From Roseibacillus persicicus (GTDB taxonomy: Bacteria; Verrucomicrobiota; Verrucomicrobiia; Verrucomicrobiales; Akkermansiaceae), in the NCBI RefSeq assembly GCF_014651675.1, contig NZ_BMXI01000015.1:1-64000 (forward strand): DNA of 64,000 nt, written 5' to 3'. The translations under genes and the position numbers were made by a program. The notes under the pieces were generated by a model. It saw only the letters and a list, made by a program, of their open reading frames with translations, ran no database searches and had not been told where the DNA came from. This document shows positions 36,497 through 44,457 of this stretch, piece by piece (the first letter of the stretch is position 1; every line of letters starts with the position of its first letter).

Positions 36497-37279
36497 TCAT
36501 TTCTGGAGGAGCCATTGCAGGGCGCATATCCAGAACTTCTCATACTCGCTCCAGTAGACAAAATTACATCCCCAATGCGGAGCGGGGTCAGAGGTGTAGG
36601 CCAGGACTCGTCCTTTTCCAAATTCTCCAACACAGATTGCAGGGTCGCCATCGGGCCATTGCAAGATAACGTCGCATCCCGCTCTCGGTTGGACAATATT
36701 GTATCCTAAAATGGGAGGGATTTTGGAGAAGTCCACTTGGGAAAAGATGTCATTGGGTAGAGCGGATTGTTCGAGGTGAAATCCTTCCGTCGATTCTCTA
36801 AGGTCCTCCACCGCAAGGCACTCGCAGGGAAGAATTTCCCGCAGGCGGGTTCTGCCCCAGCCTCCTTTGCCCATCTCGCCATTGAAGCTGAGCCAACCGC
36901 CCAGAAACATGAAGTGGGTTCCCGCATGGCAGGCCTCCACCGTGAGGCGAACTCGATCCGGAAAGGTGAGAGGCTCCTGTCCGAACTTGCTGCGGTCGAA
37001 AAATGAGGGGTCGAGTTGGAAGTTCTTAGCCTCCACATCAGAGAAAATAATGACGTCGTATTCAGCGAGAATTTTTTCCCACGCACCCGGCTTGTTGCGG
37101 TAGAAGTCCCAAGTGGGGATGCTATCGCATTGATGTTCGCCAGTGGATTCCAGCGCATTCTTGAGCCAGACTCCGTAGTTAAAGATTTCGGTTCCTTTCG
37201 CAGCGTAGTTAAAGGGGGTCTCGGCAAAGACTGGGCCAAGCATGACAGCCCAGTCGCCTACGTAATAGATTTTAGCCAT
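36497..37279 (-). CDS. GATase1-like putative amidotransferase/ThuA-like protein
   Basis: A cytoplasmic protein of about 260 residues of the putative glutamine amidotransferase-like group (class I GATase fold). It reads KIYYVGDWAVMLGPVFAETPF at the N-terminus, then DVIIFSDVEAKNF, HFMFLGGWLSFNGEMGKGGWG (the nucleophile-elbow region, without an obvious Cys) and GKGRVLAYTSDPAPHWG. The start at 37279 is preferred because the longer frame runs into the divergent AraC gene. It forms a two-gene operon with the GH20 downstream. The actual reaction is unknown; members of this group are common beside sugar-degradation genes. Confidence 0.75.
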   Translation of the reverse strand: MAKIYYVGDWAVMLGPVFAETPFNYAAKGTEIFNYGVWLKNALESTGEHQCDSIPTWDFYRNKPGAWEKILAEYDVIIFSDVEAKNFQLDPSFFDRSKFGQEPLTFPDRVRLTVEACHAGTHFMFLGGWLSFNGEMGKGGWGRTRLREILPCECLAVEDLRESTEGFHLEQSALPNDIFSQVDFSKIPPILGYNIVQPRAGCDVILQWPDGDPAICVGEFGKGRVLAYTSDPAPHWGCNFVYWSEYEKFWICALQWLLQK

Positions 37280-37414
37280 GGTGATTTTGGTTGGAAGGTC
37301 CGTGAATTCCGACTCTTCGGCAGGGAGTGTGTCAGATGCTTTTCTTTCGTGCTGCGCTGATTGGTTGGTAAGATGTCGCAATTCTTGCCATAGTGGAATT
37401 CTGGTCCGAATTTC

Positions 37415-38254
37415 ATGAAAGCCCCTTCCTCGCCAATGATGATTCCAATTGAAAGCATTCTGTTTGTGGATGAGATCGCAAGGGAGGAGCTTGGCCGCTT
37501 TCATTCCGCCAGCACGCCGCAGCATCTTCTTCATGTCACTTTGTCTGGCGAGGTGAGTCAGTTGGCAGGAGGGCAGGTCGAACGATTTCGGGAAGGAGAT
37601 GTCACTTGGTATCATGAGGCGGAGCCGATTGAGGGCGAAATCCTGCGGGCTCCCTGGCGCTTCATTACGATTGGTTTCGTTGCACCCAGGCTGTCTCCAC
37701 CTTCCTTGGACCGGCGTGTTCTCGCTGGCGGGGAAAGGGCTGTTTCACTCGCTTGCGAGCTCTTGGAAATTTGGCGGGACCCTGAGCGGGTTCCGATGGA
37801 AAGCTCGCTCCTGTGCACTGCCCGACTTGCCGAGCTACTGCTGGAGGTGACGTCGTTGGAGCGACTGCTGGTGCAGGAAGGCGATTTTCCTTTAGGCGGG
37901 GTTGCAAGATGGTGGCAGGTGGAGCGCGTGCTGCGGCAGCGTCTGGAGGCCCCGTTCAAATTGGAGGATATCGCAAATCTTGCCGGGCTCAGCCCTCGCA
38001 CGGTGAATCGTGCCTGTCGGCAAGCGACCGGTTGTTCGCCAGTAAAGAGGCTGCGGATCTTGAGATTGAGTCACGCTCGAGGATTGCTGCAGCATACTGG
38101 GATCCCTGTGACAGAGATCGCATTTCGCATGGGTTACGCGCGAGTGCAGGAGTTTTCGCGCGACTTTAAAAAGCAGTATCAACAGAGTCCTACCGAGGCT
38201 CGCAGGGAAGCTCCAGATTATCAGCAGGTTTCCAAGCAGGGACCTCCTGCTTGA
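37415..38254 (+). CDS. AraC-family transcriptional regulator
   Basis: About 279 residues, cytoplasmic. The N-terminal sensor domain has HVTLSGEVSQLAGGQVERFREGDVTWYHEAEP. The C-terminal domain has two HTH units, FKLEDIANLAGLSPRTVNRACRQATG and IPVTEIAFRMGYARVQEFSRDFKKQY. ATG codons at 37436 and 37439 are alternative starts. The gene is divergent from the GATase1-GH20 operon with about 135 bases between, so it probably controls that operon. Downstream comes operator site C and the GH20 gene at 38360. Confidence 0.9.
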   Translation: MKAPSSPMMIPIESILFVDEIAREELGRFHSASTPQHLLHVTLSGEVSQLAGGQVERFREGDVTWYHEAEPIEGEILRAPWRFITIGFVAPRLSPPSLDRRVLAGGERAVSLACELLEIWRDPERVPMESSLLCTARLAELLLEVTSLERLLVQEGDFPLGGVARWWQVERVLRQRLEAPFKLEDIANLAGLSPRTVNRACRQATGCSPVKRLRILRLSHARGLLQHTGIPVTEIAFRMGYARVQEFSRDFKKQYQQSPTEARREAPDYQQVSKQGPPA

Positions 38255-38271
38255 GACTGGCTGGGTTCGGA

Positions 38272-38292
38272 GTTGTTCTATCTTTGAACAAC
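38272..38292. promoter_or_regulatory. 21-bp operator site C
   Basis: GTTGTTC, seven bases, GAACAAC: a perfect 7+7 inverted repeat with the full consensus. It lies 68 bases before the GH20 start at 38360 and 17 bases after the AraC stop. Confidence 0.75.
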
Positions 38293-38359
38293 TGCAATCC
38301 GCTTGTTTGGACCGAGTTCTGGTTGCTTATTGGTCACTGCATTCTCCTGTTTGTCCAAA

Positions 38360-41300
38360 ATGACTCTTTCGTCCCAGCTCGCTTCGGCTCTTTTCTATCT
38401 GGTTCTCACTTCGCTCGCATTTTCGGAAGTGAAGTTGGTTCCACTACCTCAAACGATCAAGGAGGGGCGGGGGCGCTTTGAGATCACGGATCAGACGCGA
38501 ATCGTATTGGGAGACGAAAGTCTTCGGCCTCTGGGAGAGGTCTTGTCTCGAGACTTGATTCGCCTTGTGGGGGAAAATCCGATTGTGGCGACGGGTGAGC
38601 GGCGGGCGGGTGATATCGTGTTGACGATCGACCCTGGGTTGAAAGAGGAAGAATACCATCTCCGCATTCGCGAACAGGTTTTCATCACGGGAGGGAACCC
38701 AAGCAGTCTGTCCTATGGGGTGACCTCTGTTCTGCAACTGCTTGCCGCATCCGAAGGGGTTGCGAGTTTGCCCTTCCTTCAGATTGAGGACCATCCTGAT
38801 GTTCCCTTTCGGGGAGTTCTTCTCGATTTGGCGCGCCAACAACACAATGTAGCCAATCTACGGCATGTGATTGAGCTCTGTCGCTTTTACAAGACTCGCT
38901 ATCTCATCTTGCACTTTGGCGATGATTCAGCGTGGACTTTTCCTTCGGAAGCCTTTCCTACTTTGGGAGGTGCGGGACACAACCAGTCCTACAAAGGACC
39001 TGCCATCAAGCCCTTCACCAAGACTGAGATTGAAGAGCTGGTTCGCTTTGCAGATGCGCGTGGGGTGACCCTAGTGCCCGCCATCGACGTGCCCGGGCAT
39101 TCCTCAGCCATGCGCCGAGCTGCAAAGAACGAGTTCGACCCCGCGGGAATCGGAGTTGTCAATGTGGCGACCCAGTCAGTCTATGATAATCTGGAAAAGC
39201 TGTTTGCCGAAGCGGCCGCTCTCTTTCCGTCCTCTCCCTATCTTCACTTTGGAACCGATGAGGTGGGATTGGGCAAACTCTTCGAGGTCTATCAGGATGA
39301 CCCGTGGGTGAAGGAGCGGAAACTTAAAGATGCGGGAGAGTTGTTTACCGCCTTTCAAGAGGAGATGGTTCTGATGATAGAGCGTCTCGGAAAAACTCCC
39401 TTGGCCTGGGAGGGGCATCGTCCGAGAAAGGCGACTCCGATTCTGAAGAGGATGATTTGGATGAACTGGGCCTTTGGTTCGTATCCCGCCCAGGACATGC
39501 TCGATGACGGGTATCAGGTGATCAATGCCAGCTTCGCGCCGACCTACGTAATGGAGGCCGGGGTGGATGCCACGACGAAAGATGTCTACGAGTGGGACCT
39601 CGGAAAGTTCGCCAACTACCCCAAGCTTCCGCGCTTCATGAAGGAAGTGAACTATCGCGAGATTCGGCCCAAGCAAGATGGCCTCATTGGAGGCTGCATG
39701 TGCGCTTGGGAGAATCCGGGATGGTGGCAGTTCCATGGTTTGCGATACAAGCTGGCCGCCTTTTCCGAGCGGACCTGGAATGCCTATCGCTCGGTTCCAG
39801 CGGCGGACCATTGGGCGGCACGGCAGAAGGTCAATCCCTTGTTGGACCTCATCATTCCAGACCTGAAAGAGGAGACTCCCGAGTGGGATTACGGCTCGAA
39901 GGATTCTGTGCTGGAAGTCTATGAAGGGTTTGCTGACCCGGACTTGAGCTGGGAAAGCGGAGTGGGTTTCAAGCGTGGAACCAAGTGGGAATTCTTCCAA
40001 GGAGAAGGGAAGTCGAAGCACCTAAAAAGGGGGCTGAGCTATATTGACAAAAACGGGAAGCAGTTGGCTACCAGCCAGGGGGCGCTTGAGCTGTCCTGCA
40101 AGGAGGGTTCCGCGTTGTTTGGGCGTGCACTGGATAATCCGAAGCTTGGTGGTGGAGGGGCGGACTTTTGGGTCAGCTTTCTCATTTCGCGAGAAGGGAA
40201 GAATGGTGGGGCTGGCTATTGGCGCATGAATCGTGCGGGCGTCGATGGCAGCTTCGGGTATGAGCGCTCTACCGTGCTGCGGCATATTCGAGCCAGTGGC
40301 TTCATCGACCAAGCGAAGAAGTCGGGGGAGGAGACCTTGGTTGTTATCAATCTGCGACCCGACTATGTCTCGCGCGTCTGGCTCGATCCCGACCTCACCA
40401 ATCCCGGGGCGCCCCGCTTGCTTGGAATGCGCACCAATGCGGGCTCCATGGAGGACCTGATGTTCTTCATCGATAGTGCGGGTGGGAATCGTTATCGTTT
40501 TGACGAGTTCCGGGTGGGCAATAGTTTTCAAGCGGTCACTCCCGTTGTGGGGCGCGACCCAGAACCCGAGCAGCCGCAGCAGAATGAGAATCTTCTGAAG
40601 CCGGTGGACGGCTTTACCTATAGTCCATTCTATCCTGAGCAGTGGAAAGAAAAGGGGTTGCCCACTGGGATGACGGTCTGGAAGGGCCAGAAAATTGCCT
40701 TTCTAACAATGGATGATAATCACGATCCCGAGGTGATCTCCCGTCTGGTGGACAAGCTCGACAAGGGGTGGGGAATCTATCAGGACTTGATTGGGCGGGA
40801 GCCTCGGGGCTTTAAGAACTACGAGGGCCTACCCACCATCGCCGCCATTCCCGAAGGAATGAGCTGTGGGGCGGGCTGTGGATTTGTGGGGGCTTCCGGC
40901 ATTGAGCTTTGTCTCTTCTACATGCGAGATTACGAGCAATTGAAAGAGAATCCCGATTCATGCCCACACTATATTTTCTATGAGATGGGGCGCAACTTCT
41001 ACGTGTTTGGGGAAAAGTTTACCTACTTCGCGACCGGGTTCGCGGTCTTCATGCGATACGTCTGCATGGATGGGACCGAGAGTGAGGATCTCGGTCTTTC
41101 CGAAAGGGAAGAGATTGAAGCCTTGGAGGTGAACCTGGGGAAAAAGAGCAATCCCATGACCTTCTTGGAAATGTTCACGAGTGTCGGTGATCAAATCCGA
41201 AGGGAGAAGGCGAGTGAGGCCGGAATTTCCTCCAGCCAGAATACCAACCATGCTTCGGTGATGCTCTATCTGCGCAAGAACTACGGTGGAGATGAATGGG

Positions 41301-41578
41301 TGCGTAAGTTCTATCACACTTTGCCAAGCGCGGATGAGTTCCCGGTCAATACCGAGAATGCTCCCTATCGTCAGTCCCTGAACTGGTTGGTGTGTGCATC
41401 CATTGCGGCCGGCGAAAATTTGGCCCCCGTGTTCATGGAGCGATATAAGCTGCCTCTGACTCCAAAAGACCAGGAGACCCTTTCCAAGGTCGATTGGACT
41501 CGCAAAGGACTGACGATTTCTTCCGTAGTGAAAAAGTTGTCTGACGAAGAGCCGAGCGCCTCATCGGTCAATTCGTAG
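38360..41578 (+). CDS. Secreted GH20 glycosidase with jelly-roll and peptidase-like C-terminal domains
   Basis: About 1072 residues. ATG 38360 gives a signal peptide (MTLSSQLASALFYLVLTSLA). A GH20 N-domain (about 24-145) precedes the barrel with HFGDDSAW in place of the usual HLTDDQ and an intact HFGTDE (Asp300, Glu301), so activity on a beta-hexosaminide is likely. A jelly-roll module (about 520-725) ends in FDEFRVGNSF. The last 330 residues resemble a zinc-peptidase-type fold, but the helix where HExxH would be expected reads YEMGRNFYVFG, so it is probably not a working metallopeptidase; this resemblance is weak. The six-hairpin glycosidase gene follows after 44 bases. Confidence 0.85.
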   Translation: MTLSSQLASALFYLVLTSLAFSEVKLVPLPQTIKEGRGRFEITDQTRIVLGDESLRPLGEVLSRDLIRLVGENPIVATGERRAGDIVLTIDPGLKEEEYHLRIREQVFITGGNPSSLSYGVTSVLQLLAASEGVASLPFLQIEDHPDVPFRGVLLDLARQQHNVANLRHVIELCRFYKTRYLILHFGDDSAWTFPSEAFPTLGGAGHNQSYKGPAIKPFTKTEIEELVRFADARGVTLVPAIDVPGHSSAMRRAAKNEFDPAGIGVVNVATQSVYDNLEKLFAEAAALFPSSPYLHFGTDEVGLGKLFEVYQDDPWVKERKLKDAGELFTAFQEEMVLMIERLGKTPLAWEGHRPRKATPILKRMIWMNWAFGSYPAQDMLDDGYQVINASFAPTYVMEAGVDATTKDVYEWDLGKFANYPKLPRFMKEVNYREIRPKQDGLIGGCMCAWENPGWWQFHGLRYKLAAFSERTWNAYRSVPAADHWAARQKVNPLLDLIIPDLKEETPEWDYGSKDSVLEVYEGFADPDLSWESGVGFKRGTKWEFFQGEGKSKHLKRGLSYIDKNGKQLATSQGALELSCKEGSALFGRALDNPKLGGGGADFWVSFLISREGKNGGAGYWRMNRAGVDGSFGYERSTVLRHIRASGFIDQAKKSGEETLVVINLRPDYVSRVWLDPDLTNPGAPRLLGMRTNAGSMEDLMFFIDSAGGNRYRFDEFRVGNSFQAVTPVVGRDPEPEQPQQNENLLKPVDGFTYSPFYPEQWKEKGLPTGMTVWKGQKIAFLTMDDNHDPEVISRLVDKLDKGWGIYQDLIGREPRGFKNYEGLPTIAAIPEGMSCGAGCGFVGASGIELCLFYMRDYEQLKENPDSCPHYIFYEMGRNFYVFGEKFTYFATGFAVFMRYVCMDGTESEDLGLSEREEIEALEVNLGKKSNPMTFLEMFTSVGDQIRREKASEAGISSSQNTNHASVMLYLRKNYGGDEWVRKFYHTLPSADEFPVNTENAPYRQSLNWLVCASIAAGENLAPVFMERYKLPLTPKDQETLSKVDWTRKGLTISSVVKKLSDEEPSASSVNS

Positions 41579-41622
41579 GTGCATTCGAGCCTGACCCCTT
41601 TCCTCCTCAAAAAAATTTCAAT

Positions 41623-43695
41623 ATGCTAGACCCAAAAACTGTTTTGCCCCTGTTAGTCTCACTCTTCTCATCGGCTTCGTTCGGTTTCTCCGCCGAGGTG
41701 CCCGAAGAAGAGCCAGTGCCAGCCCCAGAAAAGCCCGCGAAATGCTGGGAGATTTCCGGACCAAATGAGATTCGTCTGCTTTGGAAGGAAGAAGGGGTCT
41801 TGCCTTATGAGGACAATATTGAAATGTCCGGAAAGCGGGTCTCGGGCATCATTTCCTATTCCATCGATGAGGAGGGCAAGGTCTCCATTGAACGCGAGAT
41901 CTTCTTTCCCCAGTTGCATGAATTCAAGAGCGACGAGGACAGCTGGTTCCACGATTATCGAGCCTACTTGCAGGATACCTATGGGGATGAGCTGTTGCCC
42001 AAGTTGTATGTCGATGAGGTTGAGTTCGTGCCCGGGGCCTTGGAGGATGTCGTGATTAATGGGGTGCTCAATATTCATCACGCTCCGTCAAAGTCCGGTT
42101 TGCAGCTTTCGCGGGCTTTCTTTCCTTCCATGGATGAAAGACGGTTTGTTGAACAATGGACGCTCCGGAATACCACGGAGGAAACGGTGAAGATCCAATC
42201 CGGAAATTCGGCCCTGCGTCTGGAAGATTTCGGAGCGAGAGGGAAGTTCAGCCGTTTGGTCACGAGCAATGTGCCCGAGACCCTCAGTTTGGAGGCAGGC
42301 GAGTCGACGGTCTTTTCATTCGATATCTCGGCTCGGATGGAGGGAGAGGAGTGGCCCGCGTCCAGTTCGAAAGATGAGCTGGGAAAGCGGAAAAAGTTTT
42401 TGGGTCAAATGTCTGGTTCGTTGCAGCTGGAGACTCCGGACCCGGTCCTGAACACCTTGTTCGAGTTTTCAAAGATTCGAGCCTCGGAGAGCATCTTCGA
42501 ATCTGATTTGGGCTTGATTCATTCTCCAGGTGGAGGGCGCTACTATGTCGGGATTTGGGCCAATGATCAGGCGGAGTATATCAATCCGTTCTTCGCCTAT
42601 TTGGGCTACGATGTCGGGAACAAGTCCGCGATGAATTGCTTCCGCGCCTTCGCGAAGGAGATGAATCCGGAATACGAGCCGCTGCGCTATTCCTTCGAGA
42701 TCGAAGGCCTGGTGAAACCCTTTCCGAAGGACCGGGGAGATGCGGCCATGATCGCCTATGGAGCGGCTCATTATGCTCTTGCTTTGGGTGACAAAGAGAT
42801 AGCTCAAGAGCTTTGGCCTTTGATCGACTGGTGTCTGGAGTATTGCCACCGGATGCTGACTGAGGAGGGAGTGGTTGCTTCCGAGTCGGATGAGATGGAA
42901 GGACGGATTGAAACTGGAACGGCCAATTTGTCGACTTCTTCTCTTTATTACGGCGCGTTGGAGCATGCCGCCGATCTATCCAAAGAGCTGGGACACGACC
43001 CAGCGGAGGCAGACCTTTTTCAACAGAGGATGAAGAAGTTGTCCGCCGCAATTGAAAGTTACTTCGGCGCGGAAGTCGAAGGGCTGAATACATACAAATA
43101 CTACAAGGAGCATCGCTATTTACGGCACTGGATCTGTCTGCCGCTGGTTGTGGGGCTGCACGATCGGAAGGAGGATACCATCAAGGGATTGTTCGAAGGC
43201 CTGTGGAGCGACAACGGAGTCCATGTGGAAAAGAATAGCGCCAACGAGAAAGTTACCCGGATTTTCTGGGACCGTGGAACGCTGTATGCCTTGCGGGGAA
43301 CCCTTGCCGCAGGAGCGACCGAGCAGTCTCTCGAAAAGCTTTCCCAATTCTCTAACAAACGACTGTTGGGCGATCGGGTGCCGTATGTGGTGGAGGCTTA
43401 TCCGGAGGGGGACATGGCCCATTTGTCTGCCGAGAGCGCTCTCTACTGCCGGGTCTATATCGAGGGCCTGTTCGGACTTCAGCCAACTGGGCTCAGAAGC
43501 TTCGCGGTCACTCCCCGGTTGCCTGAGGGCTGGAATTCCATGAGCTTGAAGGGAATCCAGGCCTTCGGTGAGGATTTTGATCTGGTCGTGTCCCGAAAGG
43601 GGGATGGAACGCTGAACGTGACGGTGGGCAAGGGGGACAAAGTCTTACAATCCGTTCAGCTTGAGGAGGGTGGAACCGGGGATTTCTCTTTCTAG
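41623..43695 (+). CDS. Secreted six-hairpin-type glycoside hydrolase, family uncertain
   Basis: A protein of 690 residues with a signal peptide (about 1-24). An N-terminal beta-sandwich (about 40-265) precedes an alpha/alpha-barrel region (about 270-600) rich in paired Trp and acidic residues: GGGRYYVGIWANDQAEYINPF, GDAAMIAYGAAHYAL, HWICLPLVVGLHD. A short beta domain with PRLPEGW closes it. This layout is that of GH78/GH95/GH127-like six-hairpin glycosidases, but no family signature is clear enough to name one. It is probably in an operon with the GH20 upstream. A strong terminator follows. Substrate unknown; a deoxysugar or uronic acid cap of the same glycan is conceivable. Confidence 0.7.
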   Translation: MLDPKTVLPLLVSLFSSASFGFSAEVPEEEPVPAPEKPAKCWEISGPNEIRLLWKEEGVLPYEDNIEMSGKRVSGIISYSIDEEGKVSIEREIFFPQLHEFKSDEDSWFHDYRAYLQDTYGDELLPKLYVDEVEFVPGALEDVVINGVLNIHHAPSKSGLQLSRAFFPSMDERRFVEQWTLRNTTEETVKIQSGNSALRLEDFGARGKFSRLVTSNVPETLSLEAGESTVFSFDISARMEGEEWPASSSKDELGKRKKFLGQMSGSLQLETPDPVLNTLFEFSKIRASESIFESDLGLIHSPGGGRYYVGIWANDQAEYINPFFAYLGYDVGNKSAMNCFRAFAKEMNPEYEPLRYSFEIEGLVKPFPKDRGDAAMIAYGAAHYALALGDKEIAQELWPLIDWCLEYCHRMLTEEGVVASESDEMEGRIETGTANLSTSSLYYGALEHAADLSKELGHDPAEADLFQQRMKKLSAAIESYFGAEVEGLNTYKYYKEHRYLRHWICLPLVVGLHDRKEDTIKGLFEGLWSDNGVHVEKNSANEKVTRIFWDRGTLYALRGTLAAGATEQSLEKLSQFSNKRLLGDRVPYVVEAYPEGDMAHLSAESALYCRVYIEGLFGLQPTGLRSFAVTPRLPEGWNSMSLKGIQAFGEDFDLVVSRKGDGTLNVTVGKGDKVLQSVQLEEGGTGDFSF

Positions 43696-43710
43696 GCGAA
43701 AGGGCCTCTG

Positions 43711-43752
43711 GACCCCGGCTTGTGGTGCTGGTAGCAAGCCGGGGTCTTTATT
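43711..43752 (+). terminator. Intrinsic terminator
   Basis: GACCCCGGCTTG (43711-43722), 12-base loop, CAAGCCGGGGTC (43735-43746), then TTTATTT. Perfect 12-bp stem right after the glycosidase stop. Confidence 0.88.
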
Positions 43753-43815
43753 TCGGGACTCAAGCGCCGCCTGTGCCGGAGTCCATTAGCATGCCAAGAA
43801 CTGGAATAGCCGGTA

Positions 43816-43836
43816 GTTGTGCAAATGTTGGACAAC
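43816..43836. promoter_or_regulatory. 21-bp operator site D
   Basis: GTTGTGC, seven bases, GGACAAC. The right arm is perfect and the left arm has one deviation. It lies 70 bases after the terminator and about 620 bases before the next convincing gene. Confidence 0.6.
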
Positions 43837-43999
43837 TTTCGAATGAGGCTCTAACAGCCTGATCCGGTGGGTTTTGGCCTGTCTTCTGCTGAATTGGTAA
43901 CAGTCGTTCGAGCGATTTTTTCAGGGCTTTTTCCGGTCCCGATTTGATTGCGCTCGAGTGGTGTTGGCTGAGTGAGCTGGATTATGAAGATTGAAGTAA

Positions 44000-44245
44000 A
44001 TGTTAGACTTTCTGAGACAGGTGATGGTGGAGGACGGAGGTTTCGCGACTCTTGTTCGGAGAGGAGGGTTTCCTGAAAATGTCGCGAAGATGTATGTAAA
44101 TCAATGTAATTTTTCTGAGGCGATTGAGATGAATGTTCGTTCAGGCAGGTGGGGGTTGTTTTTTGAGAGGAATGGGGGAGCTGTTTGTTATGTTAGACGG
44201 TTGGTTTTGAGTGGGTTTGGAAATGTCCATTTCGTGGACAACTAG
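44000..44245 (+). CDS. Doubtful small open frame between two operators
   Basis: An 81-codon frame starting MLDFLRQVMVEDGG and ending just inside operator site E. It has no signal peptide, membrane segment or known family, and no ribosome-binding site. Composition is Gly/Arg/Val-rich, as expected of a chance frame in G-rich DNA. It is listed only because it is the only frame in this long gap. Confidence 0.15.
   Translation: MLDFLRQVMVEDGGFATLVRRGGFPENVAKMYVNQCNFSEAIEMNVRSGRWGLFFERNGGAVCYVRRLVLSGFGNVHFVDN
44222..44242. promoter_or_regulatory. 21-bp operator site E
   Basis: AATGTCC, seven bases, GGACAAC. The inner TGTCC/GGACA is a perfect inverted repeat and the right arm is perfect. It lies 216 bases before the secreted protein gene at 44458. 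Confidence 0.6.
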
Positions 44246-44457
44246 GAATCGGTTTGACCGTGGACGGCTTTAGGTTTGGCATGAGAACGTCTCGAAAGAG
44301 TGAATTTACTCGTGATGAAATACCGCGATTCGGTTGATGGTTGAAGTGCGGTTCGAGATTGAAAAGGTAAGCGTAAAACGGTTCTAAAAGTGAACGGTTA
44401 GAGAAGGTTTTATAGGGTTAAAGAATTAGTAGTAAGTATAGAAAAGACTAAGGTATT

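Larger units (their letters stand above)
43753..44457. other. 705-base non-coding-looking region with two operator sites
   Basis: Base use here is unlike the flanking genes: G/T-rich at first, then A-rich before 44458. It holds operator sites D and E about 400 bases apart, one CTAACAG heptamer at 43851, and an 81-codon open frame at 44000-44245 that is not convincing. The last 200 bases could be a long leader of the secreted protein gene. No riboswitch or ncRNA fold could be recognised by eye. Confidence 0.5.
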
